NCBI GenBank assembly: GCA_016793585.1
Contig: JAEUJR010000869.1
Coordinates: forward strand, 1-22,812
Length of the DNA stretch: 22,812 bases
Origin: Archangium sp.
GTDB lineage: Bacteria; Myxococcota; Myxococcia; Myxococcales; Myxococcaceae
Direction of reading: 5' to 3'
Shown here: positions 6,994-16,900 of the stretch, in pieces
Layout: each line of letters starts with the position of its first letter
How positions within the stretch are numbered: position 1 is the first letter of the stretch
The notes under the pieces: generated by a model
Database searches by the model: none
The model's input: the letters and a program-made list of their open reading frames with translations, nothing else
Told to the model about the DNA's origin: nothing
Made by a program: the position numbers and the translations under genes

Positions 6994-9023
6994 GGCGCGT
7001 CTCCCGTCTCGAGCTTCGGCAGCAGCTCGGGCCCCGGCGCTCTCGGCGCGGCCGCCGGCAGCGAGGGCGGCGGCGTCGTCTGCGCCACTCCACGGTGTTG
7101 GTCAGCCAGCGTGGGAATCGTCGCCAGCACCGCGCGCACGTCTTCGTCAGACAGGCACGACGCCACGTACGGGAAGAAGCCGGTGCGCGTCTCGTACTCG
7201 AGCTTCAACGTCTCCTTCATCGCCTCGCGCACCGACTCGTTGGTGGCAACGAGCGGCTTGAGGAGCTGCACGAGGCTCTGTCGCGTCAGCAGGCGCGGCT
7301 TCTCGCGCAGCCAGCCCACCGCCTCGGCCGCGAGCTCGGCGTCCACCACGCGGCCCTGGTCGTCGTACTGCTGCTGCACGATGTCGTAGAGCTCACGCAT
7401 CACGTCGGGGCTCGTCTCGCGGCGCAGCCACTCGAGCGTGAAGTCGCGCGTGTCGTCGACCTTCATGCGGCGCAGCGCGATGGGGACGATCTTTCGCCAC
7501 TCGGGGTCGGGGTTGCGCGAGGCGCGCTCCAGCTCGGGCAGGAAGGCCGGGTTCCCGGTGTTGCCGATGGCCGAGTACACCGGCGCCCGCTCCAGCGGAG
7601 TCAGGCGCGCGCCGAGCTCGACCGCGAGGCCTCGCTCCACCTCGAGCCGCGTCTCGACGTCGTCAGGGTGCAGCGCGGTGAGAATGCCCGCGTGCAGCAG
7701 CGCCTGCTGCGAGACGTTGCGCTGCGAGTGCGTGCCGCTCTGCCGGGCCTCGGCGAAGAGCTCCCTCGCGAGGCCCACGCCGACGTCGCGCCGGCTGACG
7801 AGGGCGAGGCTGGCGCGCGTGCGCTCCATCATTGGCGCGTCGCGCTCGCGCCACACGTCGAGCAGCACCTCGCGCGCGAGCACGTTCTGCGTGTTCGCCA
7901 GCACGAGGAAGCCGGCCGGTTTCCACTCGGGCTCGAACTCGGTGAGCAGCGCGCCCGCGTACTCATGAATCTGCTCGGGGTGCGCGTCGAGGAAGGCCGC
8001 CATGTCGCGCGACTGCTCGTACAACGTGCCAGGCATGGCCAACGTCGTGAGCATCTTCTCGAGCGCGACGGGGTAGGTGACGTTCTTCATCGCCTCGACG
8101 CGCTGCTGGTGGTCGGCCGCGGTGAAGGTGCGCGCGGTCGTCGAGGGGAGCTGCTCGAAGCAGCTCTCCCAGACGTACTCGCTCTGCACGCGCGAGGCGC
8201 CCTCGAAGGCCGCCGCGTCGAACGTCGTCGCCGTGGCCGTGAAGATCGCGCTCGCCGAGGTCACCACGCCGGGCACAGAGTAGGCCTCGGCGCCCTCCAT
8301 CGACTGGAACCAGGGCCCATCGCCGCGGCGCACGAGCAGCGTCGAGCCCTCGACGACGAGGCCGTTCATCGCTGGCGCCCACGCGCTGCGGAAGCGCTCG
8401 ATGCGACGAATCACCACGTCGGAGGTCGGGTCGCGCTCGAACGAGACGAGGGCCGACGCGCGGCCCATCGCGTTGTCGAAGTCGACGGCGGTGGAGCCCG
8501 GGCCGCGCGGCGCGGTGAACCACAGCTCGTGCAACAGCGCCTGCTGCTGCCGGCCCACCAGCTTCGAGGTGCTGACGTGCCGCGCGAAGCCGGCCACCTC
8601 ACAGCGCTCGTTCACCCGCGCCAGCCACGGCTGCGAGACGTCGGCGCCGGCGAGCCCATTGGTGCCGCCCATCAGCCGAGAGAGCAGCACCGCCGAGCGG
8701 CCGTCGTCGGAGAGCACCTCGACGTTCAAGGTGGCCGACGACGTCGTCTCCTGCCGGTCGCCCGAGAGGCCGTAGCGCCCGAGCTCGGTGGCCAGCTTCG
8801 CCGTCGCCTGGGTCTTGACCTCGAAGGCGAAGCGCTGGCCGGGCAGGAAATGACAGGGCGCCGCTTCCTTCTCGGCGCCGCGGGTGACGGCCGTGGTCGG
8901 GCTCGGGGCGGCGGGCTGACTCGAGGGCGTCGTCTGCGCTGACGTCTCTCGCGCGCGACGGCTCGACCAGACCAGGAGCGCGGCCACCGACAGTGCGGCC
9001 GCGGCGAGGACGACGCGCTTCAT
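6990..9023 (-). CDS. Exported protein with N-terminal beta domain and helical repeats, vitellogenin/MTP-like
   Basis: Protein of 677 residues with an N-terminal hydrophobic helix (3-19), a Ser/Thr/Pro linker (about 28-50), then a beta-rich domain opening with PCHFLPGQRFAFEVKTQATA (56-75) and continuing to about 300. Residues 305-640 are alpha-helical repeats, including PVYSAIGNTGNPAFLPELE (481-499), which resembles the superhelix of vitellogenin and microsomal triglyceride transfer protein (large lipid transfer proteins) as well as ordinary HEAT repeats. The C-terminal 30 residues are Pro/Ala-rich. The order of domains and the opening motif favour an LLTP-like protein, but HEAT-repeat protein is the safe name. 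GGAGG lies five bases before the ATG, which overlaps the upstream stop (9020-9023). Location is periplasm or surface, anchored by the uncleaved helix or released after cleavage. Confidence 0.85.
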   Translation of the reverse strand: MKRVVLAAAALSVAALLVWSSRRARETSAQTTPSSQPAAPSPTTAVTRGAEKEAAPCHFLPGQRFAFEVKTQATAKLATELGRYGLSGDRQETTSSATLNVEVLSDDGRSAVLLSRLMGGTNGLAGADVSQPWLARVNERCEVAGFARHVSTSKLVGRQQQALLHELWFTAPRGPGSTAVDFDNAMGRASALVSFERDPTSDVVIRRIERFRSAWAPAMNGLVVEGSTLLVRRGDGPWFQSMEGAEAYSVPGVVTSASAIFTATATTFDAAAFEGASRVQSEYVWESCFEQLPSTTARTFTAADHQQRVEAMKNVTYPVALEKMLTTLAMPGTLYEQSRDMAAFLDAHPEQIHEYAGALLTEFEPEWKPAGFLVLANTQNVLAREVLLDVWRERDAPMMERTRASLALVSRRDVGVGLARELFAEARQSGTHSQRNVSQQALLHAGILTALHPDDVETRLEVERGLAVELGARLTPLERAPVYSAIGNTGNPAFLPELERASRNPDPEWRKIVPIALRRMKVDDTRDFTLEWLRRETSPDVMRELYDIVQQQYDDQGRVVDAELAAEAVGWLREKPRLLTRQSLVQLLKPLVATNESVREAMKETLKLEYETRTGFFPYVASCLSDEDVRAVLATIPTLADQHRGVAQTTPPPSLPAAAPRAPGPELLPKLETGDAP

Positions 9024-12000
9024 GGGAACCTCCGGAAGTAGGGGCTCGAGCTGGGTTGGTAGATGTCACCCTCCCACTCCTTCACTGGCGGGAACTCCTT
9101 GATGACGAAGCGCTTGGTGAAGAAGAAGGCGCGCAGCTCGGCGCCGATGGAGCCCGAGATGAGGCTGCGCTTCCACTCGCCGGTGTTGTCCGTCGAGCCG
9201 AAGAGCGACTTCTGAACGCGGTTGTTCGACGGCCCGCTGAAGACGTTCGTCTCGGTCTGTGACGAGGCGAAGGCCCACGACGCCGAGAAGATGGTGAGGT
9301 CGCCGCCGATGCAGACGCCGACGCGGTTGCTCGGCACGCAGATGGAGAGCGCGAAGGCGATGCTGAACTCGATGTTGAACTCCTTCACGTTCGTCGTCGA
9401 CTTCACCTGGGTGGCAGTGTCGAAGCTGCAGACCGAGGGCTTCAGCTCGTCGGTCACCGCCTGCCTCACCGCGCCGCTGCGCTGGTACGAAAGGCCCGCG
9501 CGCGCCGGAATCAGGCTGGGCCCGAGCGCGAGGTTGGTGAACGGGTTCACCTGCGCCCCGTACGGGTTGTTCAGAATCGTCGGAGAGAGCCCGCGCTGCT
9601 TGCCGATGCTGCCGCCGCCCTCGAGCCACTCGTAGCTCGTCGCCGACGCCGTCTTGCACGCCTCCGAGTAGGTGCCGTTCGGGCCGAGGCCGCCGTCCTT
9701 GAAGACGCCGCTCGTGGCGCAGGGCGGGAACTCGTAGTTGTACGCCGCCTGCGCGCCAATCCAGAACGCGGGCCCGCCGGTCGTCGTGCCGCCGTCAGCG
9801 CGGTCGAGCGCGAGGTTCAACGCCGACAGCGCGGCCGTCGACGTCGCGACGGCGAGGGTGCCGCCACGCTCCTGGCAGCCCTTGAGCGCGTCGTCGAAGG
9901 TCTTCGGCTCGCGGTCGACCTCGAAGCAGGTGCCGAACGACGTCGGCGTCGCGCTCACGCACGGGTAGAACTGGCTCGTCATGCCGGCCTCGGCCGTCTG
10001 CCCCTTGAAGGTGAAGACGCCCTTGAGGCCGAAGCCCGCGCTGAAGCCGACCTCGACCACGATGGGGATGGGCCCGATGGTGATGTAGAACTCACGCGAC
10101 GCCGCGAAGCCCAGGCCGTTCGACTGCGGCGCCCACAGGCTCTCCTTCTTGCCGCTCGCCGTGTTCCCTCTCGCAGAGCGCCGCACGCTGAAGTTCTTCG
10201 CGCGCATGAGGGTCTTCTTCGCGTCGGTGTTGAAGACGCCGTACTTCTTGCCCTTGAAGAACGCGATGACGGGGTCGAAGTTGGGAATGAGCTCGAGCTT
10301 GTACTCCCACGTCGGCGCGTCGAGCCGGTCCTCGCAGCTCCCCATCGGCTCGAGCACGTTGAAGCTCAGCATCGCGCCGCGGCCGCTCGCGCAGTTCGTC
10401 GTCTGGGCGCCAGCGCGCTTCTCGTTGATCTCCGAGCTGCTCTCCGACTTCGAGTCGAACATGCTGATGGGCAGCTGACCGCCCATCGAGCCCTTCGACT
10501 GCGTCGCGTCTTTGCAGGTGCGGTTCGTCGGCGTCTTGGCGCAGGTGCCGATGCGCGCGCCCGCAGGCAGGTTGCAGGTGCCGTTGATGCCGCAGTCGGC
10601 GTTGGTGCCGCACTCCCGAATGCAGCTCACCTCGGCCCCGTTGGTGTTCGCGCCGCCGACGTCACGGTCACCGGTGTTCTGGCCCGCGCCCTTGTCGTTC
10701 TTGAGCTCGGCGGCCGCGGCCGGCGTGGTGGGGCGAACGAAGAGCTGGCGCGTGAAGACGACGGTGCGCGCCGGCGTGCAGCGCTGGACCACCTTCAGGC
10801 TGTAGCCGTTGAGCGCCGGCAGTGTCACGTTGTCGAGGTTGGTGTCGGCGGGAGCGCGCGTCATGCCGTCCATGTCGATGCAGGTGCGCACGAGGAACGC
10901 GGTGTCTTCGTCGAGCAGGTCGGACATGAAGCCGTCGGGCTCCGTCACCGCCGCGAGCGAGTTCGGGGCGGTGCGCACGCTGAGCAGCCGCTTGCGAATG
11001 GCCGGCGTCACCTCGACGCGAACCGTGTTGGTCTGCAGAAAGTTGCTGCCGCCGGCCAGCGCGCCCGCGGGGAAGCGCACCGAGTTCGACTCCACCCATG
11101 GGTTGGCGAGGCCGGTGTCTGCGCGCGACATCTCGACCGTCATGCGCAGGTTGCGCGAGGCGAGCGAGGTGCCCGCAGGGTTGTTGGCGACGCGCGTGCG
11201 CGGCGAGTACGGGTTCGCCTGCGAGTCACCGCGCAGGTACCAGCCGAGGCTGACGTCGAAGGACGGCAGCAGGGTCGGCTGCTCGACGTCGACCAGCAGG
11301 TCGCCCGCCGAGATGGTCTCGAAGAGCGCGCCGAGCTCGATCTGCGTGCTGGGCTCGAAGCGCACCTGCACCGAGTTCGGGAAGTCGGTCGTCTGCGCGT
11401 AGAAACCCGTCAACGAGACGAAGTCGCGGCGCGGGTCGTAGAAGAAGCCGATGGGGTTCACCGCGACGGGCGTCGCCGTCGGGGTCGCGCGGCGCACGAC
11501 GCTGACGCCCTGCGGGTCGAGCGACGAGGTCATGAAGGTCTTGAAGTAGTCGTACCGCGCGCGGAACTGAGACTCCTCGAGGCCCAGCGCCGCGGCCGCG
11601 TCGTAGACCGAGGTCGACGGGTCGTTGTACCCGTCCTGCTCGAAGCAGTTCGACGGAATCGTCTGGCCCTTGCCGCCGACGAGCGCCCACCGGTAGCCGG
11701 GAATCGTCGAGGTGCGCTCGCTGCCGCGCAGGGCCGCCTGGTTCAGCACGCACCGCAGGCCGCCTGCGAGCTCTGGCAGCACGCCGCCGTCTGGCCGCGT
11801 CGCGCCAGCCTTGCGCTTGAATTGGTCGAAGCTCCACGCCAGCGCCGTCGTCTTGTCATCGAGCGCCTGGCCGTTGTCGGTCTTGTACAGAACTGACGAG
11901 AACACCTGGTAGGGGAAGTCGCTCTTGATGACGAAGGCGCCATCAGCCGCCCGCGTCATCGTGCTGCCCAGCGGGTCGGTGCCACCGTCGGGCAACGAGA

Positions 12001-13981
12001 CCCAGTCGTTCACCGCGGGCATGGCTGCGAAGTGCGTCGGCTTGAGCGAGCTGTCGGGCACGCAGGCGAGGTCGGCGTTGCGGCGCGTCGCGCCCGTGCA
12101 GCGCACCGGCACACACCCCTTGCGGGTGCACGAGGTGGCGACCGGCGGGCACGTCAGCTCGACCGGCATGTTGAGGTTGTTGTGAAACACCGGCAGCCCG
12201 TCGGAGCGCGGGGTGTACGTCTTCGTTCGCACCGTCGGGTCACAACCGCACGTGTAGCTGAAGGTGATGTTGCCGCAGGTCGAGCGCCCATAGTCGCTCG
12301 CGTACTGCGGGTAGAACTTGCACGTGCCGCGCTGGTTCGCGCAGTTGGCCGCCGACGGGCGCTGGTAGCAGGCGTAGCTGCTGCTGGTGACGGCCGTGGG
12401 GGTGACGAGCGTGCCGCAGTTCATCTCTGGCGACGACGTCTTCGTCTGCGGGTCATCGGCGCAACGGTACGTCGCCGTGACGCCCGCCGGCGCGGAGCAG
12501 ACGGTACGACCGCCGCACAGCCGGCTCACCTCGAGGGTGCGCGAGTCGGGTGTCACCGAGACCAGCTGCACGCCCGTCGCGAGCAGGTCGCCGGCAGCAG
12601 GCGGGCACTCGAGGTCGGCGGGGTTGATGGCGCCGTAGTAGTCGATCTCCTTCTCGACCGAGACGCTGTTGGTGAGGTCGCCGCACGTGTAGCGGAACCG
12701 CCCGTACTCTCCGATGCTCTGCTGCCCTCCGTCAGGGCCCGTGTACGACCCGGGGCCGGAGCGGCCGAAGTAGGCGGGCGGCGTGCAGACGCGACGCCCG
12801 TCACAGCGTGCCTTCGTCGCCGCCAGCATGATGGGGTTGGGCGAGAACGTGCGCTCGCCGTAGCGCTTCGTGTCGAGGCCCGTCACGGTGACGAAGTCGC
12901 CGCAGCGAATGGTGACGCGCTCGTTCGGCGGCGGGGCGGTCGGGTCGATGGCCTTGTAGTTGACGTAGTTCCCCGCGCCGCAGGTGTACCCAAGGATGAG
13001 GTAGTTCCCTCCGATGAGGGTGGTGCCGCCCGTGGACAGACGCCGTTCGTCGGGCCAGCCCATCGCGTCGGTTCCCTTGAGAACCCAGTTGCGGTTGATG
13101 TCGCGCACGGCGGCCCACGAGCCCTTCGGGTCGGAGCCGTTCGCGCGAAGGCCAGTGAAGCTCACCTCGCACTGCGGCTTGCCATCGCACGTCTTCGCGA
13201 TCTGCGCCTTCAGCTCGGCGGCCCACGCGAGGTTGTCCTGGTGGCCCGAGTACGACTCGAGCCGCGGCTCGGCCGAGACCACCTTGATGTTCTCGCGCAC
13301 GGGGAACTTCGTGGCGTTGAGCGGGCAGTAGAAGTCGAGCGTGAAGTCGTCGACCTCGGCGATGCGCTCGGCCGGCTCGATGCCGCAGCGGTACGTCACC
13401 TTCACCGTCTTCGGCTGGTTCGGCGCGGGGTCGACGAAGCTGTTGAGCGAGTAACCCGACGCGCCGTTGGAGCAGCGCCGCTTGCCCGAGCACCTCGCCG
13501 CGAGCGCGCCAGAGATGTCGGCCGGCGTCGGCGACGTCGGCGCATAGAAGGCCTTGAGCACGGTGATGGGCATGCCGCAGCTGATGCGCAGGAAGCGGTC
13601 TGCGCCGACGCCTTCGACGCGCGCGGTGTACGTCGCCGCCTCGGTGCCGCAGACGTAGGTGACGTCGACCGCCGAGTCGGCGCACGTCACCGCCTTCGTG
13701 CACTCGCTCTCGCCGTCGCAGGCCTGGCGCAGCTCGGTGCCCGTGACGCCGCAGTTGGTGAGGTTCGAGTTGATGAGCTTGATGACGTCGCCGACGGAGT
13801 TGCGCTGGAGCGGGTCGAGCCCTCCCCCCGTCGACAGGTCCCACCCCACTTCACCGGCGGGGCACTGCACCGTCGGGTCGTACGCAGAGAACAGCGGCGG
13901 CGCCTCGGGCACCGGGTCTTCTGCGCAGCCCGCCGTCAGCAGCAGCGCGAGGCTCATCGCCAGCAGGAAGGGTCGGTTCAT
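9020..13981 (-). CDS. Giant lipoprotein with SUEL-like lectin modules and a C-type-lectin-like domain
   Basis: Lipoprotein of 1653 residues: signal MNRPFLLAMSLALLLTAGC (lipobox TAGC, Cys19). Residues about 66-578 hold about six Cys-rich modules resembling the SUEL (rhamnose/galactose-binding) lectin fold, each with CxG-x(2-3)-C followed by YxCG. The best has VTIRCGDFVTV, RYGERTF, ARCDGRRVC and RFRYTCG (356-434). Residues about 650-1110 are beta-rich and unassigned; 1120-1147 is a small Cys-knot-like segment (CIRECGTNADC). A C-type-lectin-like domain lies at about 1340-1520 (FEVDREPKTFDDALKGCQER, GGTLAVATS, FWIGAQ, YEWLEGG, SVCSF), flanked by hydrophobic beta segments (ITIGPIPIVVEVGFSAG; IEFSIAFALSICVP). 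Carbohydrate or cell-surface binding is inferred. The start at 13981 overlaps the previous stop; the frame extension to 14206 is a shadow. Confidence 0.88.
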   Translation of the reverse strand: MNRPFLLAMSLALLLTAGCAEDPVPEAPPLFSAYDPTVQCPAGEVGWDLSTGGGLDPLQRNSVGDVIKLINSNLTNCGVTGTELRQACDGESECTKAVTCADSAVDVTYVCGTEAATYTARVEGVGADRFLRISCGMPITVLKAFYAPTSPTPADISGALAARCSGKRRCSNGASGYSLNSFVDPAPNQPKTVKVTYRCGIEPAERIAEVDDFTLDFYCPLNATKFPVRENIKVVSAEPRLESYSGHQDNLAWAAELKAQIAKTCDGKPQCEVSFTGLRANGSDPKGSWAAVRDINRNWVLKGTDAMGWPDERRLSTGGTTLIGGNYLILGYTCGAGNYVNYKAIDPTAPPPNERVTIRCGDFVTVTGLDTKRYGERTFSPNPIMLAATKARCDGRRVCTPPAYFGRSGPGSYTGPDGGQQSIGEYGRFRYTCGDLTNSVSVEKEIDYYGAINPADLECPPAAGDLLATGVQLVSVTPDSRTLEVSRLCGGRTVCSAPAGVTATYRCADDPQTKTSSPEMNCGTLVTPTAVTSSSYACYQRPSAANCANQRGTCKFYPQYASDYGRSTCGNITFSYTCGCDPTVRTKTYTPRSDGLPVFHNNLNMPVELTCPPVATSCTRKGCVPVRCTGATRRNADLACVPDSSLKPTHFAAMPAVNDWVSLPDGGTDPLGSTMTRAADGAFVIKSDFPYQVFSSVLYKTDNGQALDDKTTALAWSFDQFKRKAGATRPDGGVLPELAGGLRCVLNQAALRGSERTSTIPGYRWALVGGKGQTIPSNCFEQDGYNDPSTSVYDAAAALGLEESQFRARYDYFKTFMTSSLDPQGVSVVRRATPTATPVAVNPIGFFYDPRRDFVSLTGFYAQTTDFPNSVQVRFEPSTQIELGALFETISAGDLLVDVEQPTLLPSFDVSLGWYLRGDSQANPYSPRTRVANNPAGTSLASRNLRMTVEMSRADTGLANPWVESNSVRFPAGALAGGSNFLQTNTVRVEVTPAIRKRLLSVRTAPNSLAAVTEPDGFMSDLLDEDTAFLVRTCIDMDGMTRAPADTNLDNVTLPALNGYSLKVVQRCTPARTVVFTRQLFVRPTTPAAAAELKNDKGAGQNTGDRDVGGANTNGAEVSCIRECGTNADCGINGTCNLPAGARIGTCAKTPTNRTCKDATQSKGSMGGQLPISMFDSKSESSSEINEKRAGAQTTNCASGRGAMLSFNVLEPMGSCEDRLDAPTWEYKLELIPNFDPVIAFFKGKKYGVFNTDAKKTLMRAKNFSVRRSARGNTASGKKESLWAPQSNGLGFAASREFYITIGPIPIVVEVGFSAGFGLKGVFTFKGQTAEAGMTSQFYPCVSATPTSFGTCFEVDREPKTFDDALKGCQERGGTLAVATSTAALSALNLALDRADGGTTTGGPAFWIGAQAAYNYEFPPCATSGVFKDGGLGPNGTYSEACKTASATSYEWLEGGGSIGKQRGLSPTILNNPYGAQVNPFTNLALGPSLIPARAGLSYQRSGAVRQAVTDELKPSVCSFDTATQVKSTTNVKEFNIEFSIAFALSICVPSNRVGVCIGGDLTIFSASWAFASSQTETNVFSGPSNNRVQKSLFGSTDNTGEWKRSLISGSIGAELRAFFFTKRFVIKEFPPVKEWEGDIYQPSSSPYFRRFP
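12248..13786 (-). repeat. About six divergent SUEL-like Cys-rich modules within the giant lipoprotein
   Basis: Protein-level repeats covering residues 66-578 of the lectin lipoprotein. Each contains a CxGxxxC-type turn (QACDGESEC, ARCSGKRRC, KTCDGKPQC, ARCDGRRVC, RLCGGRTVC, and a variant NCANQRGTC) followed by an aromatic-x-Cys strand (TYVCG, TYRCG, GYTCG, RYTCG, TYRCA, SYTCG). Spacing varies from about 50 to 120 residues, so the DNA copies are not recent duplicates. Confidence 0.65.
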
Positions 13982-16900
13982 GGGTTGATCCTCGCGATGC
14001 CAAGGTCGCTCGCGCCGGCACCTGCGGCGAAGCTGCCTGCGATGACGATGCGGCCGACGCCGTCGACGGCGGCGGCGAAGGCGTTGGCAGAGCCACCGAA
14101 CGCGTCGGTGAACTGCCCGTTGGTGGCGAAGGTGGTGTCGAGCGCGCCGCCCGCCGTGAAGCGCAGCACCGCGGCGCTCGAGTCGGTGGCGCCGGCGGCG
14201 TACCAACCACCTCCCGGTCTCGGCGTCAGCGCGTGCAGCGCCTCCATCTCGGTCGCGCCGCCGATGACGGTGATGCCCGCAGCGCCGAAGCCGCTGTCGA
14301 GCGCGCCCGCCGCGGTGAAGCCGGCGATGACGAAGTTCGACGCGCCCGAGTCGAGGCTGGTGCCCGCGGCGACGATGCGCGTGCCATCGAGCGCCACCGC
14401 TTCGAGCTTGTCGCCGAAGAGCCCGGTCGAGAGGTCGACGACGGCCTCTCCCGCGGTGCCGAAGGTGGTGTCAGGCGCGCCGGCCGCGGTGAGCTTGAGC
14501 ACCAGCGAGTCCTGGTCGCGCAGGCCGACGGCAATGACGGCGTTCGACGCGTCGACGACGACGCCGCTGAGCTCCTCTCCCGTGCCGGTGACGGGCAGGT
14601 AGCGCCCGTTGGTGGCGAACGTGGTGTCGAGCGCACCGGCCGCGGTCAGCCGCGCGACGACGAGGTCTCCACCCACGAGGCCCTGCTTGCCCACCACCAC
14701 GACGCGGCCCATCGAGTCGAGGGCGAGCCCCTGGAGGATGTCTTCTCCACCGAGGTCGAAGCGCGCGACGCCGTTGGTGCCGAAGGTGGTGTCGAGCGCG
14801 CCCGCCGTCGTCAGTCGCGCGACGGCGATGTCGAGGTTCGACGTGCCCTGCAACGAGCCCGCGACGAGGTAGCGGCCCAGGCTGTCGCGGGCGATGGCGT
14901 TGGCCTGCTCCTGCCCGGTGCCGGCGGTGACGGCGCGGTGCCCGCTGACGCCGAACGTGGTGTCGAGGGCGCCCGCCGCCGTCACTTTCGAGACGACCCA
15001 TTGCGTCGAGCCCGAGACGGCCTCGGTCGCCCCCGCGAGCACCAGGGTGCCGTCGGGGTTCACCACCATGGCCTGCCACGAGTCGAAGTTGGCGGTGAGC
15101 GCCACGCGCGTGAAGCCGCCGGTGCCGAAGCTGGTGTCACGGCCGGGGGCGCCGAGGCACGTCACCGTCACGTTCGTCACGTTGCCCGTCGCCGTGCCCG
15201 AGCCGTTCTGCACGGTGCACGTCTGGCCCGAGGGCTGCGTCGAGACGGTGACGGCGTAGGGGCCGGCGACGGGCGTGGTGAACTGGAACGCGCCGTTCAT
15301 CGTCAGCGGCAGCTGCTCGCCCGCGTTCGAGAGCGTCACCGTGTTGCTGGCGCCGAGGCCCGAGAGCGTGCCGCCAATCGTGTACAGGTCCGTGCAGACG
15401 ACGGTGACGTTGGTGACGTCGGCCGTCGCGGTGCCGGTGTCGTTGGTGACGAGGCACTGCTGGCCCGCGGGCTGCGTGGCGACGGTGACGCTGTACGCGC
15501 CGGTGACGCGGTTGGTGAAGGTGAAGCTGCCGTTCATCGTCACGCTGCGCTGGTCGCCGTCGTTGTCGAGCACGAGCGTCTTGCCGGCGCCCAGACCCGA
15601 GACCGTGCCGCCGATGGAATACGTCGGCGCCTGACTGCATGAGACGAAGACGGTGGTGACGTCGCTCGTCGGCGCCGGGCCCGCGCCGTTCGTCACCACA
15701 CAGGTGGCGCTCGTTGGCTGCGTGCTCACGGTGACGGCGTAGCCGCCCGTCGGCTGGAGCGGAAAGACGAAGGGCCCGTCGTTGGTGAGCGTGAGCGGGC
15801 TGGCGCCGTTGTTCGACAGTGTCACCGACTCTCCGAGCGGGAGCCCGCTGACGGTGCCGCCAATGGTGAAGCGACGCACGCACGAGACGGCGACGAAGAC
15901 GTCGGCCGAGGCCGTGCCGCTGCCCATGCCGACGCTGCACTCGGCCTGCTGCGGCTGCCGCGCGATGGTGACGGCGTAGGGCCCCGTGGTGCGGGTGGGG
16001 AACGGGAAGCTGCCCGACGAGACGACGGTGATGCGATCGGTGCCGTTGGCAAGCTGCAGCTCGGTGCCGAGGCCGCCGCTGAGCTCGGCGGGGAAGCTGA
16101 CCGCCGCGCCAATCGTGTACACGCGCGTGCAGGTTCCTCCCACGCAGTCATGCAGTGAGGGGGCGGCGCAGTCGCTCGAGGCGCGGCAGCCCAGCCCGAC
16201 GGCGCACGGGGCGCAGGGCCCGCCGCAGTCGACGCCCGTCTCTCCGAAGTTCTGCCGCGTGTCTTCGCAGGCGTCGGTGATGCACACCTTCGACGTCGGG
16301 TGGCAGAGCCCGGAGCCACAGTCGCCATCAGCGCTGCAGCTCTTGCCGACGCCGCAGCCGACGTTGCACGCCGTGCCGCAGTCCACGTCGGTCTCGAGAC
16401 CCGACTTCACGCCGTCGGTGCACGCGTTGGTGACGGTGGTGCGCTGGCCGCCGTTGTCGAGGGAGCCGGTGAGCTGGCCGCCCTGCATCCACGTCGTGGT
16501 GTCGGCCTGCAGCGTCGCCGTGCCTTGGCTGGTGAAGAAGAACTGAGCCGCGCGCGTGTTGCCGCCGCTCGTCGTGCCCTGCACCGTGACGCCGACGTTG
16601 GCGCCCATCGCGCCGGTGAGCTGCAGCGTGAGCGCGCCGCTCGCCGGGTCGACCGAGGCGCTGACGGAGTCCGAGCCTCCCGTCACGAAGGCGGTGACCG
16701 ACACGACCCCCATGCCCGTCGGCAGCCGCGTGGTGAGCTGGAGCGGAGAGCGTGACGCGTTCGTGTACGTGCCGCCGCGCGAGGTGGCGGTGAACGTGTC
16801 GGCCGCGGTGACCAGCAGCCCGCTCGCCTGCGTGAAGAGGTCGCGCCGCTGCACCCCGATGGACTGGAAGCCGTCGGGGTTCTGCGGGTCACCCTGCGAC

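Noticed and set aside
7095..8942. 615-residue plus-strand open frame opposite the HEAT-repeat gene
   Set aside because: Composition (Arg, His, Ala, Val) is that of a shadow; the minus strand has a signal segment, good ribosome site and ATGA coupling.
13982..14206. 75-residue N-terminal extension of the lectin lipoprotein
   Set aside because: The extension is almost all Arg/His and overlaps the upstream gene; the ATG at 13981 gives a perfect lipoprotein signal and a 4-base overlap.
12032..14602. 856-residue plus-strand open frame
   Set aside because: It spans the junction of two coupled minus-strand lipoprotein genes and has low-complexity shadow composition.
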